64,000 nucleotides of DNA. It comes from Agromyces intestinalis. GTDB taxonomy: Bacteria > Actinomycetota > Actinomycetes > Actinomycetales > Microbacteriaceae. Of this stretch, positions 1-8,447 are shown piece by piece. The position numbers and the translations under genes are program-made. The DNA is taken from assembly GCF_008365295.1 (NCBI RefSeq), contig NZ_CP043505.1:3410001-3474000 (forward strand). Reading direction: 5' to 3'. Numbering within the stretch: position 1 is the stretch's first letter; every line of letters starts with the position of its first letter. Below the pieces are notes generated by a model. That model ran no database searches and was not told the origin of the DNA. It saw only the letters and a program-made list of their open reading frames with translations.

Positions 1-222
1 CAGGGCCTCGGGGTGGCGCTGCTGCCCGGGTTGGCGCTCGCGGCCTCACCGAGGCATCCGGGCGTCGTGACCCGGCCCACCGCCCGAAGCGACGAGCGAT
101 CACTGCACCTGGTGACCGCCCGGGGTGGGGCGCGCGTGCCCGCCGTCGCCGCGGCGATGCGCGCGCTGGAAACCGCCCGCTCGACTCTCGGCGCGGTCGA
201 TACCATGGACAGCGATGTCTGA
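1..222 (+). CDS. LysR-type regulator, C-terminal fragment (cut by window start)
   Basis: The reading frame is open from base 1 and ends at TGA 220-222. The visible 73 residues begin [13 protein letters not shown], the glycine-containing turn and strand near the end of a LysR substrate-binding domain, and continue to a helix ([11 protein letters not shown]) typical of the family's extreme C-terminus. The DNA-binding domain and most of the effector domain lie upstream of the window, so the target genes and ligand cannot be judged. Its stop codon overlaps the gltX start by eight bases (ATGTCTGA), so the two genes may be cotranscribed. The family call rests only on this C-terminal pattern. Confidence 0.62.
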   Translation, partial: QGLGVALLPGLALAASPRHPGVVTRPTARSDERSLHLVTARGGARVPAVAAAMRALETARSTLGAVDTMDSDV

Positions 223-1729
223 CACCGCGCACCCCACCACCACCGCCACCGGCAGCGACGTTCGCGTTCGCTTCTGCCCGTCGCCCACCGGCACCCCGCA
301 CGTGGGGCTCGTCCGCACCGCCCTGTTCAACTGGGCGTACGCGCGCCACACCGGCGGTACCTTCGTGTTCCGCATCGAAGACACCGACGCCGCGCGCGAC
401 AGCGAAGAGAGCTACGAGCAGATCCTCGATGCGCTCACCTGGCTCGGCCTCGACTGGGACGAGGGCGTCGGCGTCGGCGGCCCCCACGGGCCGTACCGCC
501 AGTCGCAGCGCGCCGAGATCTACGCCGACGTCATCGAGCGGCTGAAGGCCGCCGGTCACCTGTACGAGAGCTATTCGACGGCCGAGGAGATCGACGCCCG
601 GAATGCGGCCGCCGGCCGACCGAAGCAGCTGGGCTACGACAACCACGACCGTTCGCTGACCGAGGAGCAGCGTGCCGCGTTCCGCGCCGAGGGCCGGCAG
701 CCTGCGTTGCGGCTGCGGGTGCCCGAGGTCGACCTCGGGTTCGACGACCTGGTGCGCGGGCGCATCGACTTCCCGGTCGGCTCGACCATCGACTTCGTCG
801 TCGTGCGCCCGAACGGTGCGCCGCTCTACACCTTCGTGAACCCCGTCGACGACGCGCTGATGGGCATCACGCACGTGCTGCGCGGCGAAGACCTGCTCTC
901 GTCGACGCCGCGCCAGATCGCGCTCTACCGCGCGCTCATCGACATCGGCGTGACCGAGTTCGTGCCGCGCTTCGGCCACCTGCCGTACGTGATGGGCGAG
1001 GGCAACAAGAAACTCTCGAAGCGCGACCCCGAGTCGAATCTCTTCCACCACCGAGAGCGGGGGTTCATCCCCGAGGGACTGCTGAACTACCTCGCGCTGC
1101 TCGGCTGGGGATTCGCGGCCGACCGCGACGTGTTCAGCCGCGACGAGCTCGTCGCCGCCTTCGACGTGGTGAACGTCAACCCGAACCCCGCCCGCTTCGA
1201 CCAGAAGAAGGCCGAGTCGATCAACGGCGACCACATCCGCCTGCTCGAGCCCGCCGACTTCGCCGCGCGCGTGGTGCCGTACCTCGCTGCTGCCGGCGTG
1301 GTCTCGGAGCCGCTTTCGGCGGCTGACGAGGCGATCCTCGCGTCGGCTGCGCCCTTGGTGCAGGAGCGCATCGGACTGCTCGGTGAGGCGCCCGGCATGC
1401 TGGGCTTCCTGTTCACGGATGCCTCGGGGCTGACGTACGACGACGACGCCGTGGCATCCCTGCCCGGCGACGCGCCGGCAGTGCTCGCCGCCGCGGCTGA
1501 CGCGCTCGAGCGCGTGCCGGCCTCGTCGTGGGCGACGGCCGAGATCGAGGAGGCGCTGCGCGCCGCGCTCATCGACGGACTCGGGCTGAAGCCGCGCGTG
1601 GCCTTCACGCCCGTGCGGGTCGCCGTGTCGGGCCGACGCGTGTCGCCGCCGCTGTTCGAGTCGATGCAGATCCTCGGCAAGATCGACTCGCTCGAGCGGA
1701 TCGCGGGGCTGCAGGCGCGGCTGGGCTGA
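215..1729 (+). CDS. gltX: Glutamate--tRNA ligase
   Basis: Cytoplasmic class I aminoacyl-tRNA synthetase (504 residues, usual for the family) that attaches glutamate to tRNA-Glu. In bacteria lacking GlnRS the enzyme also charges tRNA-Gln, which GatCAB then amidates; that role here is inferred. The HIGH-type signature is HVGL at about residues 29-32 within [11 protein letters not shown], and the KMSKS-type loop is KLSKR at 266-270. The start is ATG 215, overlapping the preceding stop; longer readings in this frame add an unconserved extension. A tRNA-Gln(CUG) follows about 190 bases downstream and a tRNA-Glu(CUC) lies about 8 kb away. Confidence 0.96.
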   Translation: MSDTAHPTTTATGSDVRVRFCPSPTGTPHVGLVRTALFNWAYARHTGGTFVFRIEDTDAARDSEESYEQILDALTWLGLDWDEGVGVGGPHGPYRQSQRAEIYADVIERLKAAGHLYESYSTAEEIDARNAAAGRPKQLGYDNHDRSLTEEQRAAFRAEGRQPALRLRVPEVDLGFDDLVRGRIDFPVGSTIDFVVVRPNGAPLYTFVNPVDDALMGITHVLRGEDLLSSTPRQIALYRALIDIGVTEFVPRFGHLPYVMGEGNKKLSKRDPESNLFHHRERGFIPEGLLNYLALLGWGFAADRDVFSRDELVAAFDVVNVNPNPARFDQKKAESINGDHIRLLEPADFAARVVPYLAAAGVVSEPLSAADEAILASAAPLVQERIGLLGEAPGMLGFLFTDASGLTYDDDAVASLPGDAPAVLAAAADALERVPASSWATAEIEEALRAALIDGLGLKPRVAFTPVRVAVSGRRVSPPLFESMQILGKIDSLERIAGLQARLG

Positions 1730-1853
1730 CGCGGGCGGCCGCGGTGGTGGCTGGCTGGTCGAGGAGTGCCCGGCGGGGTCGGACGCGTCTCGAGACCTGG
1801 TGACCCGCCTTCGAAGCCGCCCTCGCCGCCCCTCGAATCGTGCCGCGCTCGAT

Positions 1854-1882
1854 TTGGCCGGTGCCACGCCGTGGGCTAGAGT
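1854..1882 (+). promoter_or_regulatory. Probable promoter of tRNA-Gln
   Basis: TTGGCC at 1854-1859 and TAGAGT at 1877-1882 are separated by 17 bases, the standard sigma-70 spacing, and sit 33 bases before the tRNA. The -35 context CTCGATTTGG recurs in front of the tRNA-Glu gene, which supports the call. Confidence 0.6.
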
Positions 1883-1915
1883 TACTTGTCGGCCCGGGAC
1901 GCGGTTCAGGGCCAT

Positions 1916-1987
1916 TGGGGTATGGTGTAATTGGCAACACGGCTGATTCTGGTTCAGTTGTTCTTGGTTCGAGTCCAGGTACCCCAG
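1916..1987 (+). tRNA. tRNA-Gln (anticodon CUG)
   Basis: A 72-base cloverleaf. The acceptor arms TGGGGTA (1916-1922) and TACCCCA (1980-1986) pair over seven bases, the discriminator is G, the D stem is GTG/CAC, and the anticodon stem GCTGA/TCAGT closes the loop TTCTGGT with anticodon CTG, reading CAG. The T arm carries GGTTCGAGTCC. The terminal CCA is not fully encoded (CA after the discriminator, then G). It lies between gltX and a small accessory patch, with its own promoter and terminator. Confidence 0.95.
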
Positions 1988-1995
1988 CAGTGATG

Positions 1996-2020
1996 AAGGC
2001 CCCGGTTCGCCGGGGTTTTC
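1996..2020 (+). terminator. Intrinsic terminator after tRNA-Gln
   Basis: CCCCGG (2000-2005), loop TTCG and CCGGGG (2010-2015) are followed by TTTTC. The stem extends weakly outward through AAGG against TTTT. It lies nine bases after the tRNA end. Confidence 0.8.
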
Positions 2021-2205
2021 GTGTTTCTGATCGTGACTCTGACGGACCTCGGGAGTCCACGGAACAGGTTGCGGTCGGTGACCGGAGAAGTCGTCGTCGA
2101 CGCTCGTCTCACGAGAGCAAGCATGGCATTCGCGGGGGAGTGCCGACGAGGCGACGGCGCCGGGAGCCCTCGCGGCGGCCGGCCGACCGGGCTACCCTCG
2201 CTCGC

Positions 2206-2502
2206 ATGTGCCGGAACATCCGCGTGCTCCACAACTTCGACCCGCCCACGACCGACGACGAGGTGCGCGAGGCCGCACTGCAGTTCGTGCGGAAGGTCAG
2301 CGGGTCGACGCATCCGTCGCGCGCGAACACCGAAGCGTTCGACCGGGCGATCGACGAGATCGCGCAGGCGACACGGCGCCTGCTCGACGGCCTCGTCACG
2401 AACGCTCCGCCGAAGAGCCGTGAGCTCGAGGCGATCAAGGGCAGGCAACGCCACGAGCGCCGCATGGAACGCGAGGTGCGCATTCGCACCGCGTCGGTCT
2501 AG
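2206..2502 (+). CDS. DUF2277 family protein
   Basis: A 98-residue soluble protein beginning MCRNIRVLHNFDPP, the conserved opening of DUF2277, followed by the family's basic helical segments (VRKVSGSTHPS, EIAQATRRLLDGL) and an arginine-rich tail. No biochemical function is established for the family as far as I know. The ATG at 2206 lies seven bases after TACCCT (2193-2198), which fits a leaderless mRNA, so longer readings in this frame were rejected. A collapsed MFS transporter starts within a few bases of its stop. The family match is confident; the role is unknown. Confidence 0.85.
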   Translation: MCRNIRVLHNFDPPTTDDEVREAALQFVRKVSGSTHPSRANTEAFDRAIDEIAQATRRLLDGLVTNAPPKSRELEAIKGRQRHERRMEREVRIRTASV

Positions 2503-2507
2503 CACCG

Positions 2508-3146
2508 CCGGAACAGTGGGCGACCGGCGCCTATGCGGTGGTCTTCGGCGGCCTGATGCTCGCATTCGGCGCGCTCGCCGACCGGGTCGGCCGCCGACGG
2601 ATCATGCTGATCGGGCTCGTCGTGCTGGGGTTCGCAAGCTTCGGCACCGTGTTCATCACGACCGCCGCGCAGCTCATCGCGGTGCGCGCGGCGATGGGGA
2701 TCGCGGCCGCGATGACGACGCCCGGATCGCTGGCGCTGGCGTTCCGATTGTTCGACGACGACACGATGCGGGTCCGCGCGACCACGGTGATCTCCGCTGT
2801 CGGCCTGGTCGGGCTCGCGATCGGTCCCGCGGTCGTGGTCGGGGTCGTCGCCGGCACGAACGTCATGCGCGGGCTGCCGGCGTCGCGCACGACGATCGGT
2901 GCGGCGATGGTCGACACGGCGAGCGAGGTCGCGACCGCCATCGGCATCGCGATCAGCGGGAGCATCCTCGCCGCGCTCTTCGCCGGATCGCTCACCGACG
3001 CCGGATGGAGCGCCGCGCAGACCGCGCAGTTCCGCACGGGCGTCACCGTCGCGGGCCTCGTGCTCACGGCGCTGGCCGGTGCGCTCGTGGCGTGGGGCGT
3101 CGCGCGGGGGCGCCGCGCTCGCCGGACGCGCGTCGTGTTCGGGTGA
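2508..3146 (+). pseudogene. MFS (DHA2-type) transporter remnant with internal deletion
   Basis: The frame reads from inside the second transmembrane helix of a 14-helix drug:H+ antiporter (QWATGAYAVVFGG, then ADRVGRRR, the MFS loop 2-3 signature) through about helix 5 (IGPAVVVGVV). It then jumps directly to the last loop and final two helices (SRTTIGAAMVDTASEVATAIG onward). Helix 1 with the start codon and roughly helices 6-12 are absent. The two halves remain in one frame, so an in-frame deletion is likely. No proper start is visible, since the frame is continuous into the preceding gene's tail. About 210 residues remain of a family near 480-500, so transport activity is very unlikely. Confidence 0.8.
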
Positions 3147-3183
3147 CCCGGGCGGCGCATCCGCACGGCCTCCGCGAACGGGT

Positions 3184-3855
3184 TCACCCGCGATCGCCGC
3201 GGCGCGTGAAGGTGAGGTGCACCACGCCGCTCGGCGAGGCCACCTGCTCGACGTCGTAGTCCGTCTCGAGCCCTTCGAGTCCATCCCACAGTCTCGCGCC
3301 CCGACCGAGCACGATCGGCACCTGCACCAGGTGGATCGTGTCGACCAGACCCGCGGCGATGAACTCGCGCGCCATCGTCGGCCCGCCGCCGATCCGCACG
3401 TCTCGCCCCCCGGCCGCCTCGCGGGCCATCGCGACCGCATCCTGCGGTGACGCGTCGACGAAGTGGAATACCGTGCCGCCCTCCATCTCGATCGACGGGC
3501 GGGGGTGATGGGTGAGCACGAACACGGGGGTGTGGAACGGGGGATTCTCGCCCCACCATCCGCGCCACTCCTCGTCGGTGCCGAGATCGGTCCACGGCCC
3601 GGTCTGCGGGCTGAACTTCCCGCGCCCCATGATCTCGGCGCCGATGCCGAGCGTCTCGTGCCGTTCGGCGAACGCGTTGTCGACGCCGTCGGAGCCGCCG
3701 GGAAGGCCGAGCATCCCACGACCGAACCGGGTTGCGAACATCCACTCGTGCAGGCGTTCGCCGGCGTGGCCGAACGGTGACTCGAACGCCAGCCCTTCGC
3801 CGGTGCCGAACCCGTCGAGCGAGATCGAGATGTTCTGGATACGGACGAACGACAT
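3184..3855 (-). CDS. Dihydrofolate reductase / RibD C-terminal family protein
   Basis: A 223-residue cytoplasmic protein of the bacterial bifunctional deaminase-reductase (RibD-C/DHFR-like) superfamily. The N-terminus ISISLDGFGTG is the first strand and substrate loop, IGAEIMGRGKF is the central GR-type nucleotide-binding region, and VRIGGGPTMAREFIAAGLVD followed by LVQVPIVLGRGARLW is the conserved C-terminal NADPH-binding core. Family members are NAD(P)H-dependent reductases of mostly unknown substrate; this is not the housekeeping folA. GAGGAG precedes the ATG. It is divergent from an HxlR regulator across 97 bases carrying two direct repeats, so it is probably that regulator's target. Confidence 0.85.
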   Translation of the reverse strand: MSFVRIQNISISLDGFGTGEGLAFESPFGHAGERLHEWMFATRFGRGMLGLPGGSDGVDNAFAERHETLGIGAEIMGRGKFSPQTGPWTDLGTDEEWRGWWGENPPFHTPVFVLTHHPRPSIEMEGGTVFHFVDASPQDAVAMAREAAGGRDVRIGGGPTMAREFIAAGLVDTIHLVQVPIVLGRGARLWDGLEGLETDYDVEQVASPSGVVHLTFTRRGDRG

Positions 3856-3882
3856 CGGGGCTCCTCAGGTGCGTGCACATGT

Positions 3883-3940
3883 GATTGCGAAGTGAAAGCA
3901 CTCGGCACGCTAGTCCAAGCGATTGCGAACTGCAAGCACT
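3883..3940. promoter_or_regulatory. Paired direct-repeat operator between reductase and HxlR genes
   Basis: Two 20-base copies, GATTGCGAAGTGAAAGCACT (3883-3902) and GATTGCGAACTGCAAGCACT (3921-3940), differ at two positions and start 38 bases apart. The second contains the inverted repeat TTGC-N5-GCAA. The second copy fills the spacer directly before TAGGAT (3940-3945), the probable -10 of the HxlR gene. Binding there should block that promoter, and the first copy lies nearer the reductase gene. Confidence 0.7.
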
Positions 3941-3952
3941 AGGATGGCGGCC

Positions 3953-4453
3953 ATGGACGATGGCCCGCGCTCCGGCTGCGCGATCAACGCCGCGATCGAG
4001 GTGCTCGGCGATCCGTGGGCGATGCTCGTGCTGCGCGACATCATGTTCGGTGACCGGCGGCACTTCCGCGAGCTCCAGACCGGCTCCGAAGAGGGCATTG
4101 CATCGAACATCCTCTCCAGCCGGCTCAAGCGCCTCGTCGAGGCCGGCCTGCTGACCCGCGACGACGCGCGGCGCGGTCAGCGGGCGGCCTACTCGCTGAC
4201 CGAGGCGGGCATCGAGGTGCTGCCGATCATGGCCGCGCTCGGCACCTGGGGCCTGGCCCACCGCGACGGCGAACAGCGGCTCCGCGTGCGGGCCGAACTG
4301 CTACGCGACGGCGGGCCGTCACTCGTGACGGCGATGATGGACGAGCTTCGCGAACGCCATCTTGGGGTCCCCCGCCCCGACCCCGACGCCCCGCGACCGA
4401 GCGAGATGCTCGCCGCCGCATACGGCGCCTCGCTGGCCGCCGACCGCCGATAG
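3953..4453 (+). CDS. HxlR-family transcriptional regulator
   Basis: A 166-residue winged helix-turn-helix protein. RSGCAINAAIEVLGDPWAML is the HxlR entry signature with the conserved cysteine and the GDPW turn. HFRELQTG and SSRLKRLVEAGLL form the recognition region, and RAAYSLTEAG is the beta wing. A C-terminal extension of about 70 residues continues beyond the usual HxlR length. HxlR proteins often sense thiol-reactive or redox compounds through that cysteine. ATG 3953 is seven bases after TAGGAT (3940-3945), suggesting leaderless translation; ATG 3944 overlaps that box and is less likely. Autoregulation and control of the divergent reductase are inferred from the repeated operator. Confidence 0.88.
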   Translation: MDDGPRSGCAINAAIEVLGDPWAMLVLRDIMFGDRRHFRELQTGSEEGIASNILSSRLKRLVEAGLLTRDDARRGQRAAYSLTEAGIEVLPIMAALGTWGLAHRDGEQRLRVRAELLRDGGPSLVTAMMDELRERHLGVPRPDPDAPRPSEMLAAAYGASLAADRR

Positions 4454-4617
4454 GGTGACGATGCCGGCGCTTCCGACGTCTCGTTGATCGCCTCGAGATC
4501 GCTCGACGGCGATGTCCGCGCGATGTGTCCGGCGATCGCACCGATGCCTCGGCGAACCCGCTCTGTCCCTCGCATGTGGGGCTGACCGCGTCGAGCGTCG
4601 CTCATTACGCTCGTGGA

Positions 4618-5193
4618 ATGCAGCAACAGATCGACTGGCTCGTTCCGGTGGCACTGCCCGCGCTCGCGGGCGATGAGGATTTCGTCGGGCTGGACGCGCG
4701 GGTGATCGACTTCTGGCGCTATGCGGCGCCCGATCTGCGCACCAACACGGTGCGGGCGCTGCTGGCCGAGTTCCTCGTCGCGCGCGCCCTCGGCGAGCGC
4801 GCCACGCGGGTCGAGTGGGACGACGTCGAGCTCCGCTGGGAGGACCTCGCGATCGTCGTGAAGTCCGCCGCGTTCCTGCAGGCCTGGGACCAACGCCAGC
4901 TGTCGCGCATCGTGTTCACCGGGCTCCGCGGGCAGTCGTGGCATCCACGCACCGGATACTCGGGTGTCGCCGCGCACCGGGGCGACGTCTACGTCTTCGC
5001 GGTGCAGACGTCGACGAGCCACGAGGCGTACGACCCGCTCGACCTGCGGCCGTGGCGGTTCTGGGTCCTTCCCAAGCGTGTACTGGAAGATCTCGGCGCC
5101 TCGTCGATCAGTCTCACCGCGGTGCGCGAACTGGTCGAGCCGGTCGAGCTCGATGGGCTCCGTGACGCGGTGCGCTGGGCGGGCGGTCGCTGA
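4618..5193 (+). CDS. Uncharacterised protein, possible PD-(D/E)XK nuclease fold
   Basis: A 191-residue soluble protein with no signal peptide or membrane segment. An early helix (VRALLAEFLVARALG) carries a conserved-looking glutamate. Then come WDDVELRW and IVVKSAAFLQAW, arranged like the helix, acidic strand and E/V-x-K strand of PD-(D/E)XK nucleases. A second half, TGYSGVAAHRGDVYVFAVQT, ends with WRFWVLPKRVL. The fold suggestion is pattern-based and the first catalytic acid is uncertain. ATG 4618 is six bases after TACGCT (4606-4611). No methyltransferase or other partner gene adjoins it. It is convergent with the next gene. Confidence 0.6.
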   Translation: MQQQIDWLVPVALPALAGDEDFVGLDARVIDFWRYAAPDLRTNTVRALLAEFLVARALGERATRVEWDDVELRWEDLAIVVKSAAFLQAWDQRQLSRIVFTGLRGQSWHPRTGYSGVAAHRGDVYVFAVQTSTSHEAYDPLDLRPWRFWVLPKRVLEDLGASSISLTAVRELVEPVELDGLRDAVRWAGGR

Positions 5194-5200
5194 ACAGGCC

Positions 5201-5231
5201 GGATGCCGCGGGCCCGCGCAGCGAGGCATCC
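5201..5231. terminator. Possible bidirectional terminator hairpin
   Basis: GGATGCC (5201-5207) and GGCATCC (5225-5231) pair over seven bases around the inner palindrome CGCGGGCCCGCG, between the stops of two convergent genes. There is no U-tract. Confidence 0.4.
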
Positions 5232-5234
5232 GAC

Positions 5235-5804
5235 TCAGTGCACGAGCGTGCCCAGCCAGATGACCGCGAGGCCGAAGCCGGCCGTGATCAGCGCGCTCAG
5301 TGCGCGCAGCCACCAGGGGCTCTCGTTGCGGGCCGAGTTCAGCCAGCCCATCACCGCGAGTTCGACGACGCCCACCCAGAGTGCGAGGTAGTAGGCGAGG
5401 TACTCGTCGATGAGGCCGATGACCGCGAGCAACAGGAAGAACACCGGCAGCAGCATCGCCACCAGCAGCCCCGAGGTGTGACCCGCTGCGGTGAGGATGG
5501 CTCGCCAGAGCGCGATCCCGCGTCCTTCGGGGGTGCGGCGGCCGGCGACCACGGCTGCGTACACGTGCGTGAGCCACAGCACGACGACCGACCCCACGAT
5601 GAACCAGAGCACCTCGAGATCGGTGTCGAAGTGCCAACCGACCGCGGTCAGCGCGCTGACCAGCACCACCCCGTGCACGCCGTGCTCGGTGCGCGCGTAG
5701 TCGGCGACCAGGCGTGCCGCCGATGCGCGGTCGGCCTTCGTCGTCGGATCGGCCGCGTGCTCGGCGGCCGGCTCGGCCGCGCGCGCGTCGTGCGCGTCCC
5801 CCAT
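5235..5804 (-). CDS. Integral membrane protein of unknown function
   Basis: A 189-residue protein with a hydrophilic, Ala/Asp-rich N-terminus of about 35 residues followed by five predicted membrane segments: GVVLVSALTAVGW, VLWFIVGSVVVLWLTHVYAAVV, LLVAMLLPVFFLLLAVIGLI, YYLALWVGVVELAVMGW and ALSALITAGFGLAVIWLG. I recognise no characterised family. ATG 5804 was chosen because on the minus strand TACCGT (5812-5817) lies seven bases upstream, fitting a leaderless mRNA; an earlier ATG would overlap that box. It is convergent with the nuclease-like gene and divergent from the penicillin-binding protein gene. Confidence 0.72.
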   Translation of the reverse strand: MGDAHDARAAEPAAEHAADPTTKADRASAARLVADYARTEHGVHGVVLVSALTAVGWHFDTDLEVLWFIVGSVVVLWLTHVYAAVVAGRRTPEGRGIALWRAILTAAGHTSGLLVAMLLPVFFLLLAVIGLIDEYLAYYLALWVGVVELAVMGWLNSARNESPWWLRALSALITAGFGLAVIWLGTLVH

Positions 5805-5952
5805 GACGGCGACGGTACACCCGGGTCGCGGCATCCGTCACGACCGCATCGCGGGCGACTGCTGGACAAGCCGGGCGCGCTGATGTTGCATGGAGGAGGA
5901 TGCCGCGTTCATCGCCGGCGTCTCGTGGGGCCGACCATCGGGGGAGGTGCGC

Positions 5953-8427
5953 ATGTCCCGTCCGACGAAGCCGCGGAACAAGCGCAATCGCGATTTCGCC
6001 GAGACCCGGACTCCCGCCGGAATCCTCGGCGGCCTGCTCGGGATCCTGCTCGCGAGCGCCGCGGCCGCAGGGCTGTTCGTCACCGCCGCGGCGCCGGGGC
6101 TCACGATGGTCGGGGTCACCGCGTCGAGCACGATCTCGATCTTCGACAACCTGCCCGGGTACCTCGAGATCGGCGAGCTCAGCGAGAAGAGCGACATCTA
6201 TGCGACCCGCTCCGACGGCACCGCCGTGCATCTGGCGTCCTTCTACGACCAGAATCGGGTCGAGGTCGGCTGGAACCAGGTCAGCCAGTACGTGAAGGAT
6301 GCCGCCGTCGCCGGCGAAGACCCCCGTTACTACACCCACGGCGGCATCGACCTGCAGGGCACGGTGCGCGCCGCCCTCACGACGGCCGCCGGCCGCGAGA
6401 CGCAGGGCGGGTCCTCGATCGCCCAGCAGTACGTCAAGAACGTGCGCGTGCAGGAGTGCGAGCGCGACGCCGGCGTTCGCCTCAACGAGGAGGCCGAGGA
6501 GGACGGACTCACCGCCGACGAAGAGCGGGCGAAGCTCGACGAGGCCCGCCTCGCCTGCTACAACTCGGTGACCGAGACGACCATCGACCGCAAGCTGAAG
6601 GAGATGCGGCTCGCGATCGGGGTCGAGAAGCGCTACAGCAAAGACGAGATCCTGCTGGGCTACCTCAACATCGCCGGCTTCGGCGGCACGGTGTACGGCA
6701 TCGAAGCGGCGGCGAACTACTATTTCTCGACGACCGCGGCGGCCGTCACGCTCCCGCAGGCGGCCGCGCTGATGGCGATCGTGAACAACCCCCAGAAGTT
6801 CCGACTCGACCAGCCCGACAGCGAGACGAACGGCGCCGCCGCCGGTTACGCCGACACGCAGCTGCGCCGCGACTACATCCTCAAGCAGATGCTCGACGAG
6901 GGGAAGGTGACGCGCGACGAGTACGATGCGGCCGTCGCCACGCCGATCGAACCGGTGATCACCGAGCCGAGCACGGGCTGCCAGACCGCCGGAGGCTCCG
7001 CGTACTTCTGCGACTACGTCACCCAGATCCTCGAGAACGACCCGGCGTTCGGCGATGACCCCGAGGAGCGATTCCTCAACTTCCGGCGCGGCGGCTACCA
7101 GATCTTCACGACCCTCGACCTCGACCTGCAGGCGGCGGCCGAACGCGCCATCGCCGAGAACGTCCCCCAGGTCTACCCCTGGTGGGATGTGGGTGCGGTG
7201 ATCTCGAGCGTCGAGGTCGGAACCGGTCGCGTGCTGGCGATGGCGCAGAACAAGCTCTACAGCCAGGACCCGGCCGTGGTCGATGGCCGGCCCGAGTACA
7301 CCGGCATCAACTACAACACCGACTACGACTACGGCGGTTCGAGCGGGTTCCAGCCCGGCTCGTCGTACAAGGTGTTCACGCTCGCGCAGTGGCTCTCCGA
7401 GGGGCACGGCCTGAGCGAACGGGTCGATTCGCGACGCAAGAGCAACTGGGGCGCGTTCCGCGACAGCTGCCTCGGCACGCAGTTCGCCGACCCCGGATGG
7501 AACCCGCGCAACGATGCCAACGAAGCGGGGGGCAACTACAGCGCGCTCGAGTCGACGATCGGGTCGATCAACACCGGGTTCCTCGGCATGGCGAAACTGC
7601 TCGACCAGTGCGGCATCGCGCAGAAGGCCGAGGCCTTCGGCGTGCACCGTGCCGACGGCGATCCGCTCGTGCAGTACCCCTCCGCGGTGCTCGGCATCAA
7701 CGAGGTCGCACCGCTCAGCATGGCGATCGCCTTCGCCGGCATCGCGAACGACGGCGTCGCGTGCTCGCCGATCGCGATCGATCGCATCGTCGGCCGCGAC
7801 GGCGAGGAGATCGAGCCGCCGAAGTCGACCTGCGCCCCGGCGGTCGTACCCGAGGTGGCGGCGGCCATGCACTACGGATTGCGGCGCGTCATGACCGGTG
7901 GCACCGGCAGCGCCTCGAACGGGGCGACCGATCCGTGGGTTCCCATGATCGGCAAGACCGGCACCACCGACGGCGCGAAGGACACCTGGATGGTCGGCGC
8001 CAGTACGCGCGTCGCGACCGCCGCGGCGGTGGTGAGCGTGACCGGCGACGCCAACCAGCGCGGCCTCTCGTTCGACAGCGGTTCGGCCGCGACGGCGCGA
8101 CACCGGATGTGGCCGATCGTGATGTCGACCGCGAACGCGAAGTACGGTGGCGGTGAGTTCAGCGAACTCGGCCCGGGGCCCGTCGTGGAACGCGCCGAAG
8201 GGTTCGAGCAGTACACGCCCCCCGCGCCCGACCCGCAGCCCACTCCCGCGCCCGCGACGCCGGCCGCGTTCGACGTCGACGCACCCGCCGAGGAAGCGCC
8301 GGCCGAAAACGCATCGAACGACGGCGACGGCGACGGCCGGCGGGATGGCGGACGCGGCGACGGCCGAGGCGGCGGTGACGGCCGAGGCGGCGGTGACGGC
8401 CGCGGCGGCGACGGCCGCGGCGGCTGA
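5953..8427 (+). CDS. Class A penicillin-binding protein (transglycosylase/transpeptidase)
   Basis: An 824-residue bifunctional peptidoglycan synthase anchored by one N-terminal membrane helix (about residues 16-40). The GT51 glycosyltransferase domain carries the catalytic E122 in EDPRYYTHGG and GGSSIAQQYVKN near residue 155. The transpeptidase domain has S470-S-Y-K473, S538-I-N540 and K668-T-G670 in the expected order. An acidic and glycine-rich tail with GDGRGG repeats follows (from about residue 780). GGGGAGG lies just before ATG 5953; an upstream in-frame ATG at 5890 lacks a ribosome site. An insertion of about 30 acidic residues after VKNVRVQ is typical of actinobacterial members. Role: wall polymerisation and crosslinking outside the membrane. 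Confidence 0.94.
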   Translation: MSRPTKPRNKRNRDFAETRTPAGILGGLLGILLASAAAAGLFVTAAAPGLTMVGVTASSTISIFDNLPGYLEIGELSEKSDIYATRSDGTAVHLASFYDQNRVEVGWNQVSQYVKDAAVAGEDPRYYTHGGIDLQGTVRAALTTAAGRETQGGSSIAQQYVKNVRVQECERDAGVRLNEEAEEDGLTADEERAKLDEARLACYNSVTETTIDRKLKEMRLAIGVEKRYSKDEILLGYLNIAGFGGTVYGIEAAANYYFSTTAAAVTLPQAAALMAIVNNPQKFRLDQPDSETNGAAAGYADTQLRRDYILKQMLDEGKVTRDEYDAAVATPIEPVITEPSTGCQTAGGSAYFCDYVTQILENDPAFGDDPEERFLNFRRGGYQIFTTLDLDLQAAAERAIAENVPQVYPWWDVGAVISSVEVGTGRVLAMAQNKLYSQDPAVVDGRPEYTGINYNTDYDYGGSSGFQPGSSYKVFTLAQWLSEGHGLSERVDSRRKSNWGAFRDSCLGTQFADPGWNPRNDANEAGGNYSALESTIGSINTGFLGMAKLLDQCGIAQKAEAFGVHRADGDPLVQYPSAVLGINEVAPLSMAIAFAGIANDGVACSPIAIDRIVGRDGEEIEPPKSTCAPAVVPEVAAAMHYGLRRVMTGGTGSASNGATDPWVPMIGKTGTTDGAKDTWMVGASTRVATAAAVVSVTGDANQRGLSFDSGSAATARHRMWPIVMSTANAKYGGGEFSELGPGPVVERAEGFEQYTPPAPDPQPTPAPATPAAFDVDAPAEEAPAENASNDGDGDGRRDGGRGDGRGGGDGRGGGDGRGGDGRGG

Positions 8428-8447
8428 TCAGCGCGGCTCGGCGCGGC

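Noticed and set aside
5890-5952. Upstream ATG at 5890 for the penicillin-binding protein
   Set aside because: It lacks a ribosome site, and the added residues do not resemble the cytoplasmic tail of the family. GGGGAGG before 5953 supports the shorter start.
4189-8103. A very long open frame on the minus strand (over 1300 codons), and many similar ones
   Set aside because: They run antisense to well-supported genes (nuclease-like gene, penicillin-binding protein) and have low-complexity Arg/Ala composition. Long antisense frames are expected at this GC content.
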